The notes under the pieces are model-generated. The model saw only the letters and a list, made by a program, of their open reading frames with translations. It had not been told where the DNA came from and did not search any database. From PBB1 sp965229345 (GTDB lineage Bacteria; Pseudomonadota; Gammaproteobacteria; Burkholderiales; Burkholderiaceae_C), in assembly GCA_965229345.1 (NCBI GenBank), contig OZ245872.1, positions 620,001 through 684,000 of the forward strand: DNA of 64,000 nt, given 5' to 3'. This document shows, one piece after another, positions 1-9,174 of this stretch. Both the position numbers and the translations under genes were made by a program. How positions within the stretch are numbered: the first letter of the stretch is position 1; each line of letters begins with the position of its first letter.

Positions 1-1045
1 CGGTCAGCGCCAGCGCCCCTTTCAGGTCCTCGGACATGGCCTCGTGCAGCAGTGCGGCGGCAGCGTCGCTGGCATCGTCCATCACCGACGAGAGCTTGTG
101 GAGGCGGACCTTCAATTCATCGGTGCGGCAGTGCGCCACCGTGGGCGGTTGCTCGCGCACCACCTGGGCAATCAGGCCGACCCAGCGCAGATCGAACTCG
201 CCGGGCACCACCCGCAGCGCAATGCTCGCGCGTGACAGCGGCGCCTGCTCGTCGGCCAGCGCGGCCAGCGTCGACTCGGTGACGGCGAGCAGCCGGCCGA
301 GTGCAGACACCTGGTCGCCCTGCAGGCAGTGCGGAAAGCCCGAACCGTCCATGCGCTCGTGGTGCTCCGCGATCGCACGGGCAATGTCGGCCGGGTAGTC
401 GGTGAGCTGCTTGAGCAACAGGCTGCCCACGTGCGGGTGCACGACGAGCTGCTGGTAGCTCAGGAAGTCGACCGTGCGTTCGGCCTCCGCCTCGCCATGT
501 TCCGGGCCGATGTACATCTCGCCCAGGTCGTGCAGCAGGCCGCACAGCATGGCCGCGCGCAGATCGGCGGCATTGCCGCCATGGGTCAGCATCAGCGCAC
601 CGTTCAGTGCCATGGCGTGGACCGCATGCTGGAACCGCGCCGGACTGCTGGCGCGAGACGCACTCAGCAGCAGCTGTGCCACCGGGTGCACCGGCAGCGC
701 AGCCGCTTCGCGCAACAGGGCATCGGCATGCGGGTGCAGCAGGGAGGCCAACGCGATGGGCTCGTACAGCAGCGCCTGGACCGCATCGGCCAGCGTGCGC
801 GCAGTGACGCCGTCCTCGACCTTCAGGCAGCTCTCCAGCGGCTCTTTGAGCTGCCGGTCGAGCAGCTTGCGCTGCAGCGCTTGCGAGACGGGCAGGTCTT
901 GTGCCCACAGCTTGATGCCGGCGATGTCGAAGATGTCGCGCGCGGCGATGATTTTCTGGGTCTGGCTGGCGTCGAGGATGGTCGCCAGCGCGTGTGGATT
1001 GGCAGAGGAGAAGTCGGTGGCGGTGGCCGTGGCGGGGTGGGTCAT
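1..1045 (-). CDS. HD-GYP/HDOD-type signalling protein, 3' end cut by the window
   Basis: The frame opens at an ATG (1045) and runs off the left edge, so about 348 residues are present and the C-terminus is missing. Residues around 172-180 read HDLGEMYIG and residues around 228-238 read HHERMDGSGFP. These correspond to the metal-binding HD and the GYP-type motif (here GFP) of HD-GYP phosphodiesterases, which hydrolyse cyclic-di-GMP. The usual HDxGK lysine is replaced by Glu, so activity is not certain. The first 160 residues are helical and carry no recognised sensor domain. No signal peptide or membrane segment is seen, so it is probably cytoplasmic. It is divergent from bioA with about 160 bases between starts. 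A non-catalytic HDOD-like role is the main alternative. Confidence 0.7.
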   Translation of the reverse strand, partial: MTHPATATATDFSSANPHALATILDASQTQKIIAARDIFDIAGIKLWAQDLPVSQALQRKLLDRQLKEPLESCLKVEDGVTARTLADAVQALLYEPIALASLLHPHADALLREAAALPVHPVAQLLLSASRASSPARFQHAVHAMALNGALMLTHGGNAADLRAAMLCGLLHDLGEMYIGPEHGEAEAERTVDFLSYQQLVVHPHVGSLLLKQLTDYPADIARAIAEHHERMDGSGFPHCLQGDQVSALGRLLAVTESTLAALADEQAPLSRASIALRVVPGEFDLRWVGLIAQVVREQPPTVAHCRTDELKVRLHKLSSVMDDASDAAAALLHEAMSEDLKGALALT

Positions 1046-1204
1046 GGCGACTCCGGGATCAAGGTTGTATCGGTTTGTCGTCAAATCGGTGCCGGACTGT
1101 AGGGAGGACATCCCCGAACCGCCGCCCAGGGCATCGTCGGGGTGGATCCACCTGCGGCGCTGGCGGCTTCGATAATGGCGTCCCGTCTTCGTCGCTTTCC
1201 CGAC

Positions 1205-2578
1205 ATGCCTGCTCCCTTTCCCCATTCGCCCGCGTCGTCCGCCAATGCACTCTGGCAGCAGCGCAGCGTCTCCAGCGTGTGGCACCCGTGCACGCAGATG
1301 CAGCGCATGGGCGAGGTGCCGCCGATCGCGATCGCGCGGGCCCATGGGCCGTGGCTGGAAGACTTCGAGGGCATGCGCTACTTCGATGCCACCAGCTCCT
1401 GGTGGGTCAATCTGTTCGGCCACGCCGATGCGCGCATCAACGCGGCACTGAAGGACCAGCTCGACACGCTCGAGCATGTGATGTTGGCGGGCTGCACCCA
1501 CGCGCCGGCGGTGCAGCTGGCCGAGCGCTTGTCGGCGCGCACCGGCGGAGCGCTCGGCCACACCTTCTTCGCCAGCGACGGCGCCTCGGCGGTCGAGATC
1601 GCGCTGAAGATGAGCTTCCACAGCTGGAAGAACCGCGGCCTGGGCGACAAGCGCGAATTCGTCTGCCTGCGCCACGGCTACCACGGCGAGACGATCGGGG
1701 CGCTGGCGGTCACCGATGTCGCGGTGTTCCGCGATGCCTACGACCCGCTGCTGATGCGCGCCCATGTGGTGATGGCACCCGATGCGAGGCAGGCGGCGCC
1801 CGGCGAGTCGGCCGCCGAGGTGGCGCAGCGCGCGACAGCGGAACTGGCGGCGCTGTTCGAATCGCGTGCCGGGCAGATCGCGGCCGTGATCATCGAGCCG
1901 CTGGTGCAATGCGCCGCCGGCATGGCGATGCACGATGCGGCCTACCTGCGTGAGGTGCGCGCGCTGTGCGATCGCCATCAGGTGCACCTGATCGCCGACG
2001 AGATCGCGGTCGGCTGCGGGCGCACCGGCACCTTCTTCGCGTTCGAGCAGGCGGCGCCTCAGGGCGAGCCCGTCATCTGGCCCGACCTGCTGTGCCTGTC
2101 GAAAGGCATCAGCGGTGGCTACCTGCCGCTGTCGCTGGTGCTGTCTTCCGACGCGATCTATGAGGCTTTCCTCGACGACGACACCGCGCGCGGTTTCCTG
2201 CACTCGCACTCCTACACCGGCAATCCGCTGGCCTGCCGCGCCGCGCTGGCGGTGCTCGACCGCTTCGACGAAGAGCCGGTGCTGCAACGCAACCGCGAGA
2301 CCGGCGCGTTGCTCACGGCTGCGCTCGCGGCGCGGCTCGATGGCGATGCACGCATCGAGCACGTGCGTCAGCGCGGCATGATCTGGGCCTTCGATGTGCG
2401 CGAGGCGCATGCCGGCGTTCGTTTCGCCGAACGCTTCCACCTGGCCGGTCGCACGCGGGGCCTGCTGATCCGCCCGATCGGCCGCACGGTGTACCTGATG
2501 CCGCCTTATCTGCTGAACGACGAGCACGTCGCCTACCTGGCCGAGCGGGTGGCGGCCACGCTGCATGCGGTGCTGTGA
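1205..2578 (+). CDS. bioA: Adenosylmethionine-8-amino-7-oxononanoate aminotransferase
   Basis: BioA converts 8-amino-7-oxononanoate to 7,8-diaminopelargonate using SAM as amino donor, in the antepenultimate step of biotin synthesis. The PLP lysine lies in LCLSKGISGGYLPLS. The N-terminal SVWHPCTQM and YFDATSSWWVN segments are typical of BioA, as is the HSHSYTGNPLACRAA region near the end. Length from ATG 1205 is 457 residues, normal for the family. In-frame starts at 1142 (GTG) and 1175 (ATG) would add up to 21 non-conserved residues, and none has a convincing ribosome site. The stop overlaps the bioF start by four bases (GTGA), so bioA, bioF and bioD form a translationally coupled operon. The protein is cytoplasmic. 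Confidence 0.95.
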   Translation: MPAPFPHSPASSANALWQQRSVSSVWHPCTQMQRMGEVPPIAIARAHGPWLEDFEGMRYFDATSSWWVNLFGHADARINAALKDQLDTLEHVMLAGCTHAPAVQLAERLSARTGGALGHTFFASDGASAVEIALKMSFHSWKNRGLGDKREFVCLRHGYHGETIGALAVTDVAVFRDAYDPLLMRAHVVMAPDARQAAPGESAAEVAQRATAELAALFESRAGQIAAVIIEPLVQCAAGMAMHDAAYLREVRALCDRHQVHLIADEIAVGCGRTGTFFAFEQAAPQGEPVIWPDLLCLSKGISGGYLPLSLVLSSDAIYEAFLDDDTARGFLHSHSYTGNPLACRAALAVLDRFDEEPVLQRNRETGALLTAALAARLDGDARIEHVRQRGMIWAFDVREAHAGVRFAERFHLAGRTRGLLIRPIGRTVYLMPPYLLNDEHVAYLAERVAATLHAVL

Positions 2579-3822
2579 GCACCGCCGATGACCTGCCCAT
2601 CTCGATGCTGAAGCACCTCGAACAACAGCTGGCCGAGCGCGAGGCGCAGTCGCTGCGCCGCCATCGCCGTGTTGCCGAGACTGCGTGCGCACCGCTGCAG
2701 AGCGTCACCGCACACGATGGCGCGCCTCGCGAACTGCTGACGTTCTGCAGCAATGACTACCTGGGTCTGGCCCACCACCCGCTGCTGATCGAGGCGCTGG
2801 CCGACGGTGCGCGGCGCTACGGCGTGGGCAGCGGCGCCTCGCACCTGATCAGCGGCCATTCGCGCGCGCACGCGCTGCTCGAAGAGGACCTCGCCGAGAT
2901 GCTGTCGGCGCAGGGCCCTGAGGTCCGTGCGCTGACGTTCTGCACCGGCTACATGGCCAACATGGCGTTGCTGACGGCACTGGGTGACGCGCAGACGACG
3001 ATCTACACCGACGTGCTGAACCACGCCTCGCTGATCGATGGCGGGCGGCTGGCCAAGGCGACCGTCTACACCTACCCGCACAGTGACCTGGCCGGCCTGG
3101 AGCGGCGCATCGCGGCGTGCGCCACGCCTTACAAGCTGATCGTCACCGACGGTGTCTTCAGCATGGACGGTGATCTGGCGCGGCTGCCCGAGCTGCTGGC
3201 GCTCGCCGAGCGGCACGATGCCTGGCTCGTGGTGGACGATGCGCACGGCTTCGGTGTGCTGGGCGAGCAAGGGCGCGGCGTGCTGTCGCATGCCGGACTG
3301 CGCAGCGAGCGCCTGATCTGCATGGGCACGCTGGGCAAGGCGGCCGGTGTGGCCGGTGCGTTCGTGGCGGCGCACCGCACCGTCATCGACTGGCTGGTGC
3401 AGAGCGCGCGGCCCTACATCTACACCACCGCGCAGCCGCCGGCGGTGGCGCACGCGGTGCGCGCCAGCCTGCGGCTGATCCGTGGCGACGAAGGCGAGCA
3501 GCGGCGGCGACATCTGGCCGCGCTGGTGGCCGCCTTCCGGCGCGGCGTGCCCGAGGTCCTGGGCGATCTGTTGCGCGACCGTGGCTGGCAGCTGGCCGCC
3601 TCGCAGACGGCGATCCAGCCGCTGATCGTGGGCCGCAGCGACGACGCGCTGGCGATGTCGGCTGCGCTCGAGTCGCAGGGCCTGTGGGTGCCTGCAATCC
3701 GGCCGCCGACCGTACCGTCGGGCAGTGCGCGGCTGCGCATCACCTTCAGCGCAGCGCATGGCTCGGGCGATGTCGAGCGGCTGCTGTCTGCGCTGGCGCG
3801 GGCAGGAAAGGACATGGCATGA
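2575..3822 (+). CDS. bioF: 8-amino-7-oxononanoate synthase
   Basis: BioF is a PLP enzyme of the alpha-oxoamine synthase family that condenses pimeloyl-ACP (or -CoA) with L-alanine to give 8-amino-7-oxononanoate. The 415-residue product has FCSNDYLGL near the N-terminus, the glycine-rich GVGSGASHLISG segment, the cofactor aspartate in VVDDAHGFG and the Schiff-base lysine in MGTLGKAAG. Translation starts at a GTG that overlaps the bioA stop by four bases, and the gene ends with an ATGA overlap into bioD. It lies between bioA and bioD in the biotin operon. Confidence 0.95.
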   Translation: MSTADDLPISMLKHLEQQLAEREAQSLRRHRRVAETACAPLQSVTAHDGAPRELLTFCSNDYLGLAHHPLLIEALADGARRYGVGSGASHLISGHSRAHALLEEDLAEMLSAQGPEVRALTFCTGYMANMALLTALGDAQTTIYTDVLNHASLIDGGRLAKATVYTYPHSDLAGLERRIAACATPYKLIVTDGVFSMDGDLARLPELLALAERHDAWLVVDDAHGFGVLGEQGRGVLSHAGLRSERLICMGTLGKAAGVAGAFVAAHRTVIDWLVQSARPYIYTTAQPPAVAHAVRASLRLIRGDEGEQRRRHLAALVAAFRRGVPEVLGDLLRDRGWQLAASQTAIQPLIVGRSDDALAMSAALESQGLWVPAIRPPTVPSGSARLRITFSAAHGSGDVERLLSALARAGKDMA

Positions 3823-4727
3823 CCAAGATGCTGGGCGCGGGTGACCCGCCGACCGTGTTGCCGCTGGCCGAGACGGCCGTGGCGTACGAACCCGTGGCGC
3901 TGCCGCAAGCCGCGGTGGATGCCGGCCACAGCCCGCCCTTGCGCGGTTGCTTCGTCACCGGCACCGACACCGAGGTCGGCAAGACCACGGTCACGGCCGG
4001 CCTGCTGCATGCGCTGGCGCGGCAGGGTCTGCGCGTGGCCGGCTACAAGCCGGTGGCCGCCGGCGCCGTGTGGCAGGCGGCCGCGAACGGCGCGGAAGGA
4101 CATTGGCACAACGAGGACGTCGAGGCCCTGCATGCAGCCAGCTCTATCGAGCTGACGCGCAGCGAGGTCTGTCCGTGTCTGCTGGAAGAAGCCTGCGCAC
4201 CGCATCTGGCTGCGCGGCTCGAGGGCGGGCGCATCGAACCCGCGGTGCTGATGGCCGGCGCCCATCGGCTGATGCCGCGCTGCGATGCGCTGGTGGTCGA
4301 AGGCGCAGGCGGTTTCTGCGTGCCCCTGGTCGAATCGCAGGCCTTCAGCGAAGCGCCTGCGGTGTCAGATGACACCGCAGGCGCAACCCCGGACACCGAC
4401 TGGGGCACCGACGACCTGGCCGTGGCCCTCGACCTGCCGGTGATCCTGGTGGTGGGCCTGCGGCTGGGGTGCATCAACCACGCGCTGCTGACCGCCGAAG
4501 CGGTCGCGGCACGCGGGCTGCGGCTGGCCGGCTGGATCGCCAACCGCATCGAGCCGACGATGCCGCACGCCCAGCTCAACATCGACACACTGGCCCGCGC
4601 GCTGCAGCAGCGCCACGACGCGCCGTTGCTGGGGGTGGTGTCTTACCGCGCGCCCGCGACCCCAGCGCGGGTGGCGGACGAGCTGCACATTGACGCGGTG
4701 ATGGAAGCGCTGGGGCTGCCGGGCTGA
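3819..4727 (+). CDS. bioD: Dethiobiotin synthetase
   Basis: BioD makes dethiobiotin from 7,8-diaminopelargonate, CO2 and ATP. The P-loop GTDTEVGKT is at about residues 48-56, followed by the substrate lysine region GYKPVAAGA. VVEGAGGFCVPL carries the second conserved loop. At 302 residues it is longer than the usual 220-240. The excess is a roughly 40-residue low-similarity N-terminus and a 20-residue insert rich in Asp/Thr after the VEGAGG loop. The ATG overlaps the bioF stop (ATGA), with GGAAAG just upstream. bioB, which completes the pathway, does not follow here and must lie elsewhere. The start could be internal, since no conserved residue precedes about position 42. Confidence 0.93.
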   Translation: MTKMLGAGDPPTVLPLAETAVAYEPVALPQAAVDAGHSPPLRGCFVTGTDTEVGKTTVTAGLLHALARQGLRVAGYKPVAAGAVWQAAANGAEGHWHNEDVEALHAASSIELTRSEVCPCLLEEACAPHLAARLEGGRIEPAVLMAGAHRLMPRCDALVVEGAGGFCVPLVESQAFSEAPAVSDDTAGATPDTDWGTDDLAVALDLPVILVVGLRLGCINHALLTAEAVAARGLRLAGWIANRIEPTMPHAQLNIDTLARALQQRHDAPLLGVVSYRAPATPARVADELHIDAVMEALGLPG

Positions 4728-4877
4728 GACGACGCACCGAATGCAGCCTGCAGCGCGTGGTCGCGTATCGCGGAGCTCTCTGCAGGGTCGACCTGACGAA
4801 CACTGAAGCGGCCCGATTTTCGGGCGGCCGGCCGACGGTCGCCAGGCCAGCAAGCCGTCACACGTCAAAATCAGGGG

Positions 4878-6059
4878 ATGAACGATCGTTATCAGGAACA
4901 ACGTCCCCCCGTGCGCAGCAGCCCGGAGGATGAACAAGCCGCGGTGCGGGTGGACCGGGCACAGACCGAGTTGATGCATGGCCGCGCCATCTGCCTGACG
5001 GGCCTGGCAAGTGGTCATCCCGCCGCCGGCGGCCCCTGCCACCTGGTGGCAGCGGTCGAAACACTGAATGCAGACCGGCTGGCCTGGTTGGCTTCCTGGG
5101 GCGTGCCGTTGCAGCTGCTGCTCACCGCCGAGCGGGCCTCGACCCTGGGGCTGTCGCCGTCTTCGCTGCCGGGCTCTGCGGTGTCGGTCGCGCTGCCTGT
5201 CGGCGTGTCACTGGAGGTGCTGCTGGAATTGGCGGCGGTGACGCCCACCTCGGGCCAGCCGATGCCCACGGCCTCGCTGTCGGTCTCGCCGCAGTCGACG
5301 GTGCAGCAGCAGGTCTTCGATGCAGCCCTGGCTCTGGCCAAGAACGGCCGCCTGATGCCCGCCTTGCTGGTCGCCGAGCTGCCGGCGGCCGCTGCCGCGC
5401 CGTTGACCGCGTCGCAGCTGTTGTCGGTGTCCACCGCCGACGTGCAGCGCGCACCGGCCCGTGGCGAGCGCAGCTTGCGCCGCGTCAGCGATGCCCAGGT
5501 GGCCATCGAGGCGCACGAGGACTGCGAGGTGGTGCTGTTTCGCGAGGACGCGGGTGGTGCGGAGCACCTGGCCATCATCGTCGGCCAACCCGACTTCAAG
5601 CAGCCGGTGCCGCTGCGGCTGCACTCGGCCTGCCTGACCGGCGATCTGCTGGGCAGCCTGCGCTGCGACTGTGGTGATCAATTGCGCCGCGCCATCGCCC
5701 GGCTGGCAGAGCACGGCGGCGTGCTGCTGTATCTGCAGCAGGAAGGCCGCTCGATCGGGCTGGCGAACAAGCTGCGAGCCTATCGCCTGCAGGACGAGGG
5801 CCTCGACACCATCGACGCCGATCGCTACCTGGGCTTCATGGCCGACGAACGCGACTACACGCCGGCGCTGGCGATGTTGAAGTCATTGGGAATCAAGCAG
5901 GTGCGCCTGCTGACCAACAACCCACGCAAGATCGCCGCGATCGAAGCCGGCGGCATCGAGGTGGTGGAGCGGCTGGCCCTGTACGGGCCGGTGAATCCCC
6001 ACAACGCCCGCTACATCGAGACCAAGCAGCAGCGCGCGGGGCACCTCAAGGACGGCTGA
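4878..6059 (+). CDS. ribA: GTP cyclohydrolase II with degenerate RibB-like N-terminal domain
   Basis: The C-terminal half (about residues 195-393) is a complete GTP cyclohydrolase II, which opens GTP to the pyrimidine precursor of riboflavin. The zinc ligands form a C-x10-C-x-C pattern (C252, C263, C265). LQQEGRSIGL and YLGFMADERDY carry catalytic and substrate residues, and LLTNNPRKI closes the domain. The first 190 residues keep only faint resemblance to 3,4-dihydroxy-2-butanone-4-phosphate synthase (for example LLTAERASTLGL) and lack its acidic active-site motifs. The protein therefore looks like a RibBA fusion whose RibB half has decayed. It is a single-gene unit 150 bases after bioD; no FMN riboswitch was recognised upstream. 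The product is cytoplasmic. Confidence 0.9.
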   Translation: MNDRYQEQRPPVRSSPEDEQAAVRVDRAQTELMHGRAICLTGLASGHPAAGGPCHLVAAVETLNADRLAWLASWGVPLQLLLTAERASTLGLSPSSLPGSAVSVALPVGVSLEVLLELAAVTPTSGQPMPTASLSVSPQSTVQQQVFDAALALAKNGRLMPALLVAELPAAAAAPLTASQLLSVSTADVQRAPARGERSLRRVSDAQVAIEAHEDCEVVLFREDAGGAEHLAIIVGQPDFKQPVPLRLHSACLTGDLLGSLRCDCGDQLRRAIARLAEHGGVLLYLQQEGRSIGLANKLRAYRLQDEGLDTIDADRYLGFMADERDYTPALAMLKSLGIKQVRLLTNNPRKIAAIEAGGIEVVERLALYGPVNPHNARYIETKQQRAGHLKDG

Positions 6060-6066
6060 TCCCGCG

Positions 6067-6492
<426 letters not shown>

Positions 6493-6494
6493 CT

Positions 6495-7169
6495 TCAGCT
6501 CCGGCGGGCAGGCGTCCCGTGGGGGTCGGCATCGGCCTGCATTTCGCGCAGGTCGTGCGCAAAGCCCTCGAGCTCGGCCTCGCACGCGCCGACCATCTTT
6601 CCGAAGATGTTGAAGGCCAGCACCGCCGGAATTGCCACCGCCAGGCCCGCCGCCGTCATCACCAGCGCTTCGCCCACCGGGCCCGACACGCGCTCGATGG
6701 TGATCGTGCCGGCAGAGGCGATGCTGACCAGCGCGTGATAGATGCCCCACACGGTACCGAACAGGCCGATGAAGGGCGCCGTGCTGCCGATCGATGCCAG
6801 CACCACCTGGCCGAATTGCAGCTGCCGCAGCACCGCATGCAAGGCGTCCCGCAGCCGGCGGGTCAGCTGCGACGCACGCTGACCATGCGCTTCGAGCGTG
6901 TGCGCGTTGGGCTGCGCGGTCGCAGCCGCCAGCAAGGGCGTGAGCACCTGTTCGCGGTCGAAGGCGGCGAGCTGGGTGCGCGCGGTTTGCAGATCGGCAG
7001 CGGCCCAGAATGCCGGGACCGCCCGGGTGATGTCGCTGCGCACGCGACGCAGCAGCCAGCCTTTCCAGAAGATCAGCACCCAGGCGCTGATCGACATCAG
7101 CAGCAGCAGCAGCGCGACGCTGCGCGTGATGAGATCGCCCTGCTCCCAGAACTGGCTGAAGCCGCTCAT
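6495..7169 (-). CDS. ExbB/TolQ-family (MotA/TolQ/ExbB) proton channel protein
   Basis: The 224-residue product has three predicted transmembrane segments: residues about 17-37, and two in the second half (GSTAPFIGLFGTVWGIYHAL and LVMTAAGLAVAIPAVLAFN). GLFGTVWGI and the TAAGLAVAIPA helix are signatures of the MotA/TolQ/ExbB family. It forms the inner-membrane pentamer around the ExbD-like protein encoded just downstream. The dapB stop lies 37 bases before its start on the same strand, so bamE-dapB-exbB-exbD may be one transcription unit. Confidence 0.87.
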   Translation of the reverse strand: MSGFSQFWEQGDLITRSVALLLLLMSISAWVLIFWKGWLLRRVRSDITRAVPAFWAAADLQTARTQLAAFDREQVLTPLLAAATAQPNAHTLEAHGQRASQLTRRLRDALHAVLRQLQFGQVVLASIGSTAPFIGLFGTVWGIYHALVSIASAGTITIERVSGPVGEALVMTAAGLAVAIPAVLAFNIFGKMVGACEAELEGFAHDLREMQADADPHGTPARRS

Positions 7170-7206
7170 CGCGTGATCCTCGGTTCGGGCACGAAGTGGC
7201 CGTGCC

Positions 7207-8058
7207 TCATGTCAACCCCAACACGTCGTTCATGTCGAAGACGCCGTGCGACTGCGCAGCGAGGAAGCGCGCTGCGCGCAGGCTTCCTTGCGCGTAGGTG
7301 GCGCGGCTCGAGCTCTTGTGGCTGATCTCGATGCGCTCGCCGATGCCCGCGAACAGCACCGTGTGGTCGCCCACCACATCGCCGCCACGGATCGTCGCGA
7401 AGCCGATGGTGGATGGATCGCGTTCGCCAGTGACGCCCTCGCGGCCGTACACCGCACACGCTTTCAGGTCGCGCCCCAGGGCCGCAGCGACCACCTCGCC
7501 CATCTTCAGCGCGGTGCCGCTCGGGGCGTCGACCTTGTGCCGGTGATGCGCTTCGATGATCTCGATGTCATAGCCTTCGCTGAGCATGCGCGCCGCAGTG
7601 TCGAGCAGCTTCAGGACCACATTCACGCCCACGCTCATGTTGGGCGCCATCATGATGGCGATGTGGCGGGCGTGGTCGGCGATCTCGGCCTTCTGTGCTT
7701 CGGTGAAGCCGGTGGTGCCGATCACCGCCTTGGTGCCCAGCTCACGGCACACGGCCAGATGCGCCAGCGTGCCGGCGGGTCGTGTGAAGTCGATCAGCAC
7801 CTGCGCGGTGGCCAGGCCCTTGCGCAGGTCGGCGGTGATGGTCACGCCGCTGGTGTGTCCGGCAAAGGCCGCGGCGTCCTGACCGAGTGCCGGGCTGTCG
7901 GCCAGATCCAGCGCACCACTGAGCACCATGTCGTCGCTGGATGCGATGACCGCTTCGATCAGCATGCGACCCATGCGGCCCGAGGCGCCGGCAATGGCGA
8001 CTCGGAGTCGATCCGCATGGCCTGCTCCGACCGCGGCTGCTTCCGCCGGCAGCCCCAT
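7207..8058 (-). CDS. dapB: 4-hydroxy-tetrahydrodipicolinate reductase
   Basis: DapB reduces 4-hydroxy-tetrahydrodipicolinate to tetrahydrodipicolinate with NAD(P)H in lysine and diaminopimelate synthesis. The nucleotide-binding VAIAGASGRMGRM is at about residues 20-32. The catalytic region EAHHRHKVDAPSGTA and the GVNVVLKL segment are intact. At 283 residues it is a little longer than the usual 267-273, because the ATG at 8058 adds about 15 residues before the Rossmann strand. That ATG shares one base with the bamE stop (TGATG), which supports coupling. The protein is cytoplasmic. Confidence 0.95.
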   Translation of the reverse strand: MGLPAEAAAVGAGHADRLRVAIAGASGRMGRMLIEAVIASSDDMVLSGALDLADSPALGQDAAAFAGHTSGVTITADLRKGLATAQVLIDFTRPAGTLAHLAVCRELGTKAVIGTTGFTEAQKAEIADHARHIAIMMAPNMSVGVNVVLKLLDTAARMLSEGYDIEIIEAHHRHKVDAPSGTALKMGEVVAAALGRDLKACAVYGREGVTGERDPSTIGFATIRGGDVVGDHTVLFAGIGERIEISHKSSSRATYAQGSLRAARFLAAQSHGVFDMNDVLGLT

Positions 8059-8606
8059 CAGCGCGGCGGCTCCAGCGGTGGGTAGACACGGCCTGGTGGC
8101 ACGGTCGGGGGTTCAACCACCGGCTGCTTCGGGGGCGGCTTCAGGGACTGCAACTCGTCGGCGCTCAAGGCGAGTGGACGTGCCTTGCCACCCGAGGAGG
8201 CGGAATCGATCGACGCCACGAAGGCTTCTTCGGCAGGCAGCTCGCCACCGGTATCCACGCTGACCAAGCGGTCGCCCTGAAACATCACCACCACCCTGCG
8301 CAGCTGGGGTTCGGTGCCGCGGCGGCGTATCGTGAAGACGTAGTCCCAGCGGTCGCCATGGAAGACGTCGGTCAGCAGCGGCGAGCCGAGCAGGTCGCGC
8401 ACCTGGGCCCGAGGCATCCCGATCTGCACCCGCGAGATCAGTTCCTTGGTGAGCACATTGCCCTGCACGACCTCGACGCTGTAGGGCCTGGCGATGTTCG
8501 TGATGCTCTCTTTGGACATCAGGTTCTCGCAACCGGCGAGCCCGACGGTCATCCCGGCGGCGCCAAGCATCAGCAGGCTGGAGCGAACCGTTGAAATCAG
8601 TCGCAT
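8058..8606 (-). CDS. bamE: Outer membrane assembly lipoprotein BamE
   Basis: BamE (SmpA/OmlA) is a small lipoprotein of the BAM complex that folds beta-barrel proteins into the outer membrane. An N-terminal signal ends in a lipobox (LAGC, Cys about residue 26). The SmpA fold is recognisable in RVQIGMPRAQVRDLLGSP, FHGDRWDYVFTIRR and VVVMFQGDRLVSV. After the fold a 60-residue Pro-rich tail (PPPKQPVVEPPTVPPG) is longer than in E. coli BamE. The gene is divergent from fur, the arrangement common in beta- and gammaproteobacteria, and is coupled to dapB downstream. Confidence 0.92.
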   Translation of the reverse strand: MRLISTVRSSLLMLGAAGMTVGLAGCENLMSKESITNIARPYSVEVVQGNVLTKELISRVQIGMPRAQVRDLLGSPLLTDVFHGDRWDYVFTIRRRGTEPQLRRVVVMFQGDRLVSVDTGGELPAEEAFVASIDSASSGGKARPLALSADELQSLKPPPKQPVVEPPTVPPGRVYPPLEPPR

Positions 8607-8645
8607 GGCAGATTCAAGGATTCACGCAGTGCAAACCCGACTCGA

Positions 8646-8659
8646 TATGATCGAATCAT
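8646..8659. promoter_or_regulatory. bamE-fur intergenic dyad and -10, possible Fur site
   Basis: The 97-base gap between bamE and fur contains a perfect inverted repeat ATGAT-CGA-ATCAT (8647-8659). TATGAT at 8646-8651 resembles a -10 for fur, with TTCACG (8621-8626) a poor -35 at a long spacing of 19. The dyad has the A/T-rich character and half-site order of Fur boxes but is far from the 19-base consensus. Fur often represses its own gene, so autoregulation is a reasonable guess only. Confidence 0.35.
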
Positions 8660-8703
8660 TCTAGCGGTAGGGGCTGTGACCCGATCGCCCCACGGGAGCC
8701 ACC

Positions 8704-9132
8704 ATGTCGAACGCTGACGAACTCAAGAGCAGCGGCTTGAAAGCCACCTTGCCGCGGATCAAGATCCTGGAAGTCTTCCAGCAAGCTGTCCAGCGTCACC
8801 TGACCGCCGAGGACGTTTACAAGGTATTGCTTGCCGATGGCTCCGACGTGGGTTTGGCCACGGTGTACCGGGTGCTGATGCAGTTCGAGCAGGCGGGCAT
8901 CCTGTCGCGCAACCATTTCGAGTCCGGCAAGTCGGTGTTCGAGCTCAACGAGGGCAAGCACCACGATCACTTGGTGTGCCTGGACTGTGGTCGCGTAGAG
9001 GAATTTTTCGACGCCGAGATCGAAAAGCGGCAACGCGCGGTTGCTCAGGCGCGGGGCTTCGATCTGCAGGAACACGCGTTGTCGCTGTATGCGGTGTGCG
9101 CCAAGAAGAACTGCACACACAAGCCGCGTTGA
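8704..9132 (+). CDS. fur: Ferric uptake regulator
   Basis: Fur is a metal-sensing dimeric repressor that binds Fe2+ and shuts off iron-acquisition genes. The 142-residue protein has the winged-helix reader (GLATVYRVLMQFEQAGIL) and the HHDHLVCLDCGRVEEF dimerisation segment. It also has the CxxC zinc site (CLDCG), and a second Cys pair near the C-terminus (CAKKNC). Length and motif order are standard. GCCACC precedes the ATG without a strong purine-rich site. It converges on hprK with about 40 bases between stops. Confidence 0.96.
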   Translation: MSNADELKSSGLKATLPRIKILEVFQQAVQRHLTAEDVYKVLLADGSDVGLATVYRVLMQFEQAGILSRNHFESGKSVFELNEGKHHDHLVCLDCGRVEEFFDAEIEKRQRAVAQARGFDLQEHALSLYAVCAKKNCTHKPR

Positions 9133-9174
9133 ATTCGCGCGGGCGGGCCCAGTCGTACGACCCAGCCCGGCGGG

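Noticed and set aside
4811..4825. GCCCGA-TTT-TCGGGC hairpin after bioD
   Set aside because: The stem is short and there is no T-tract, so it is not called a terminator.
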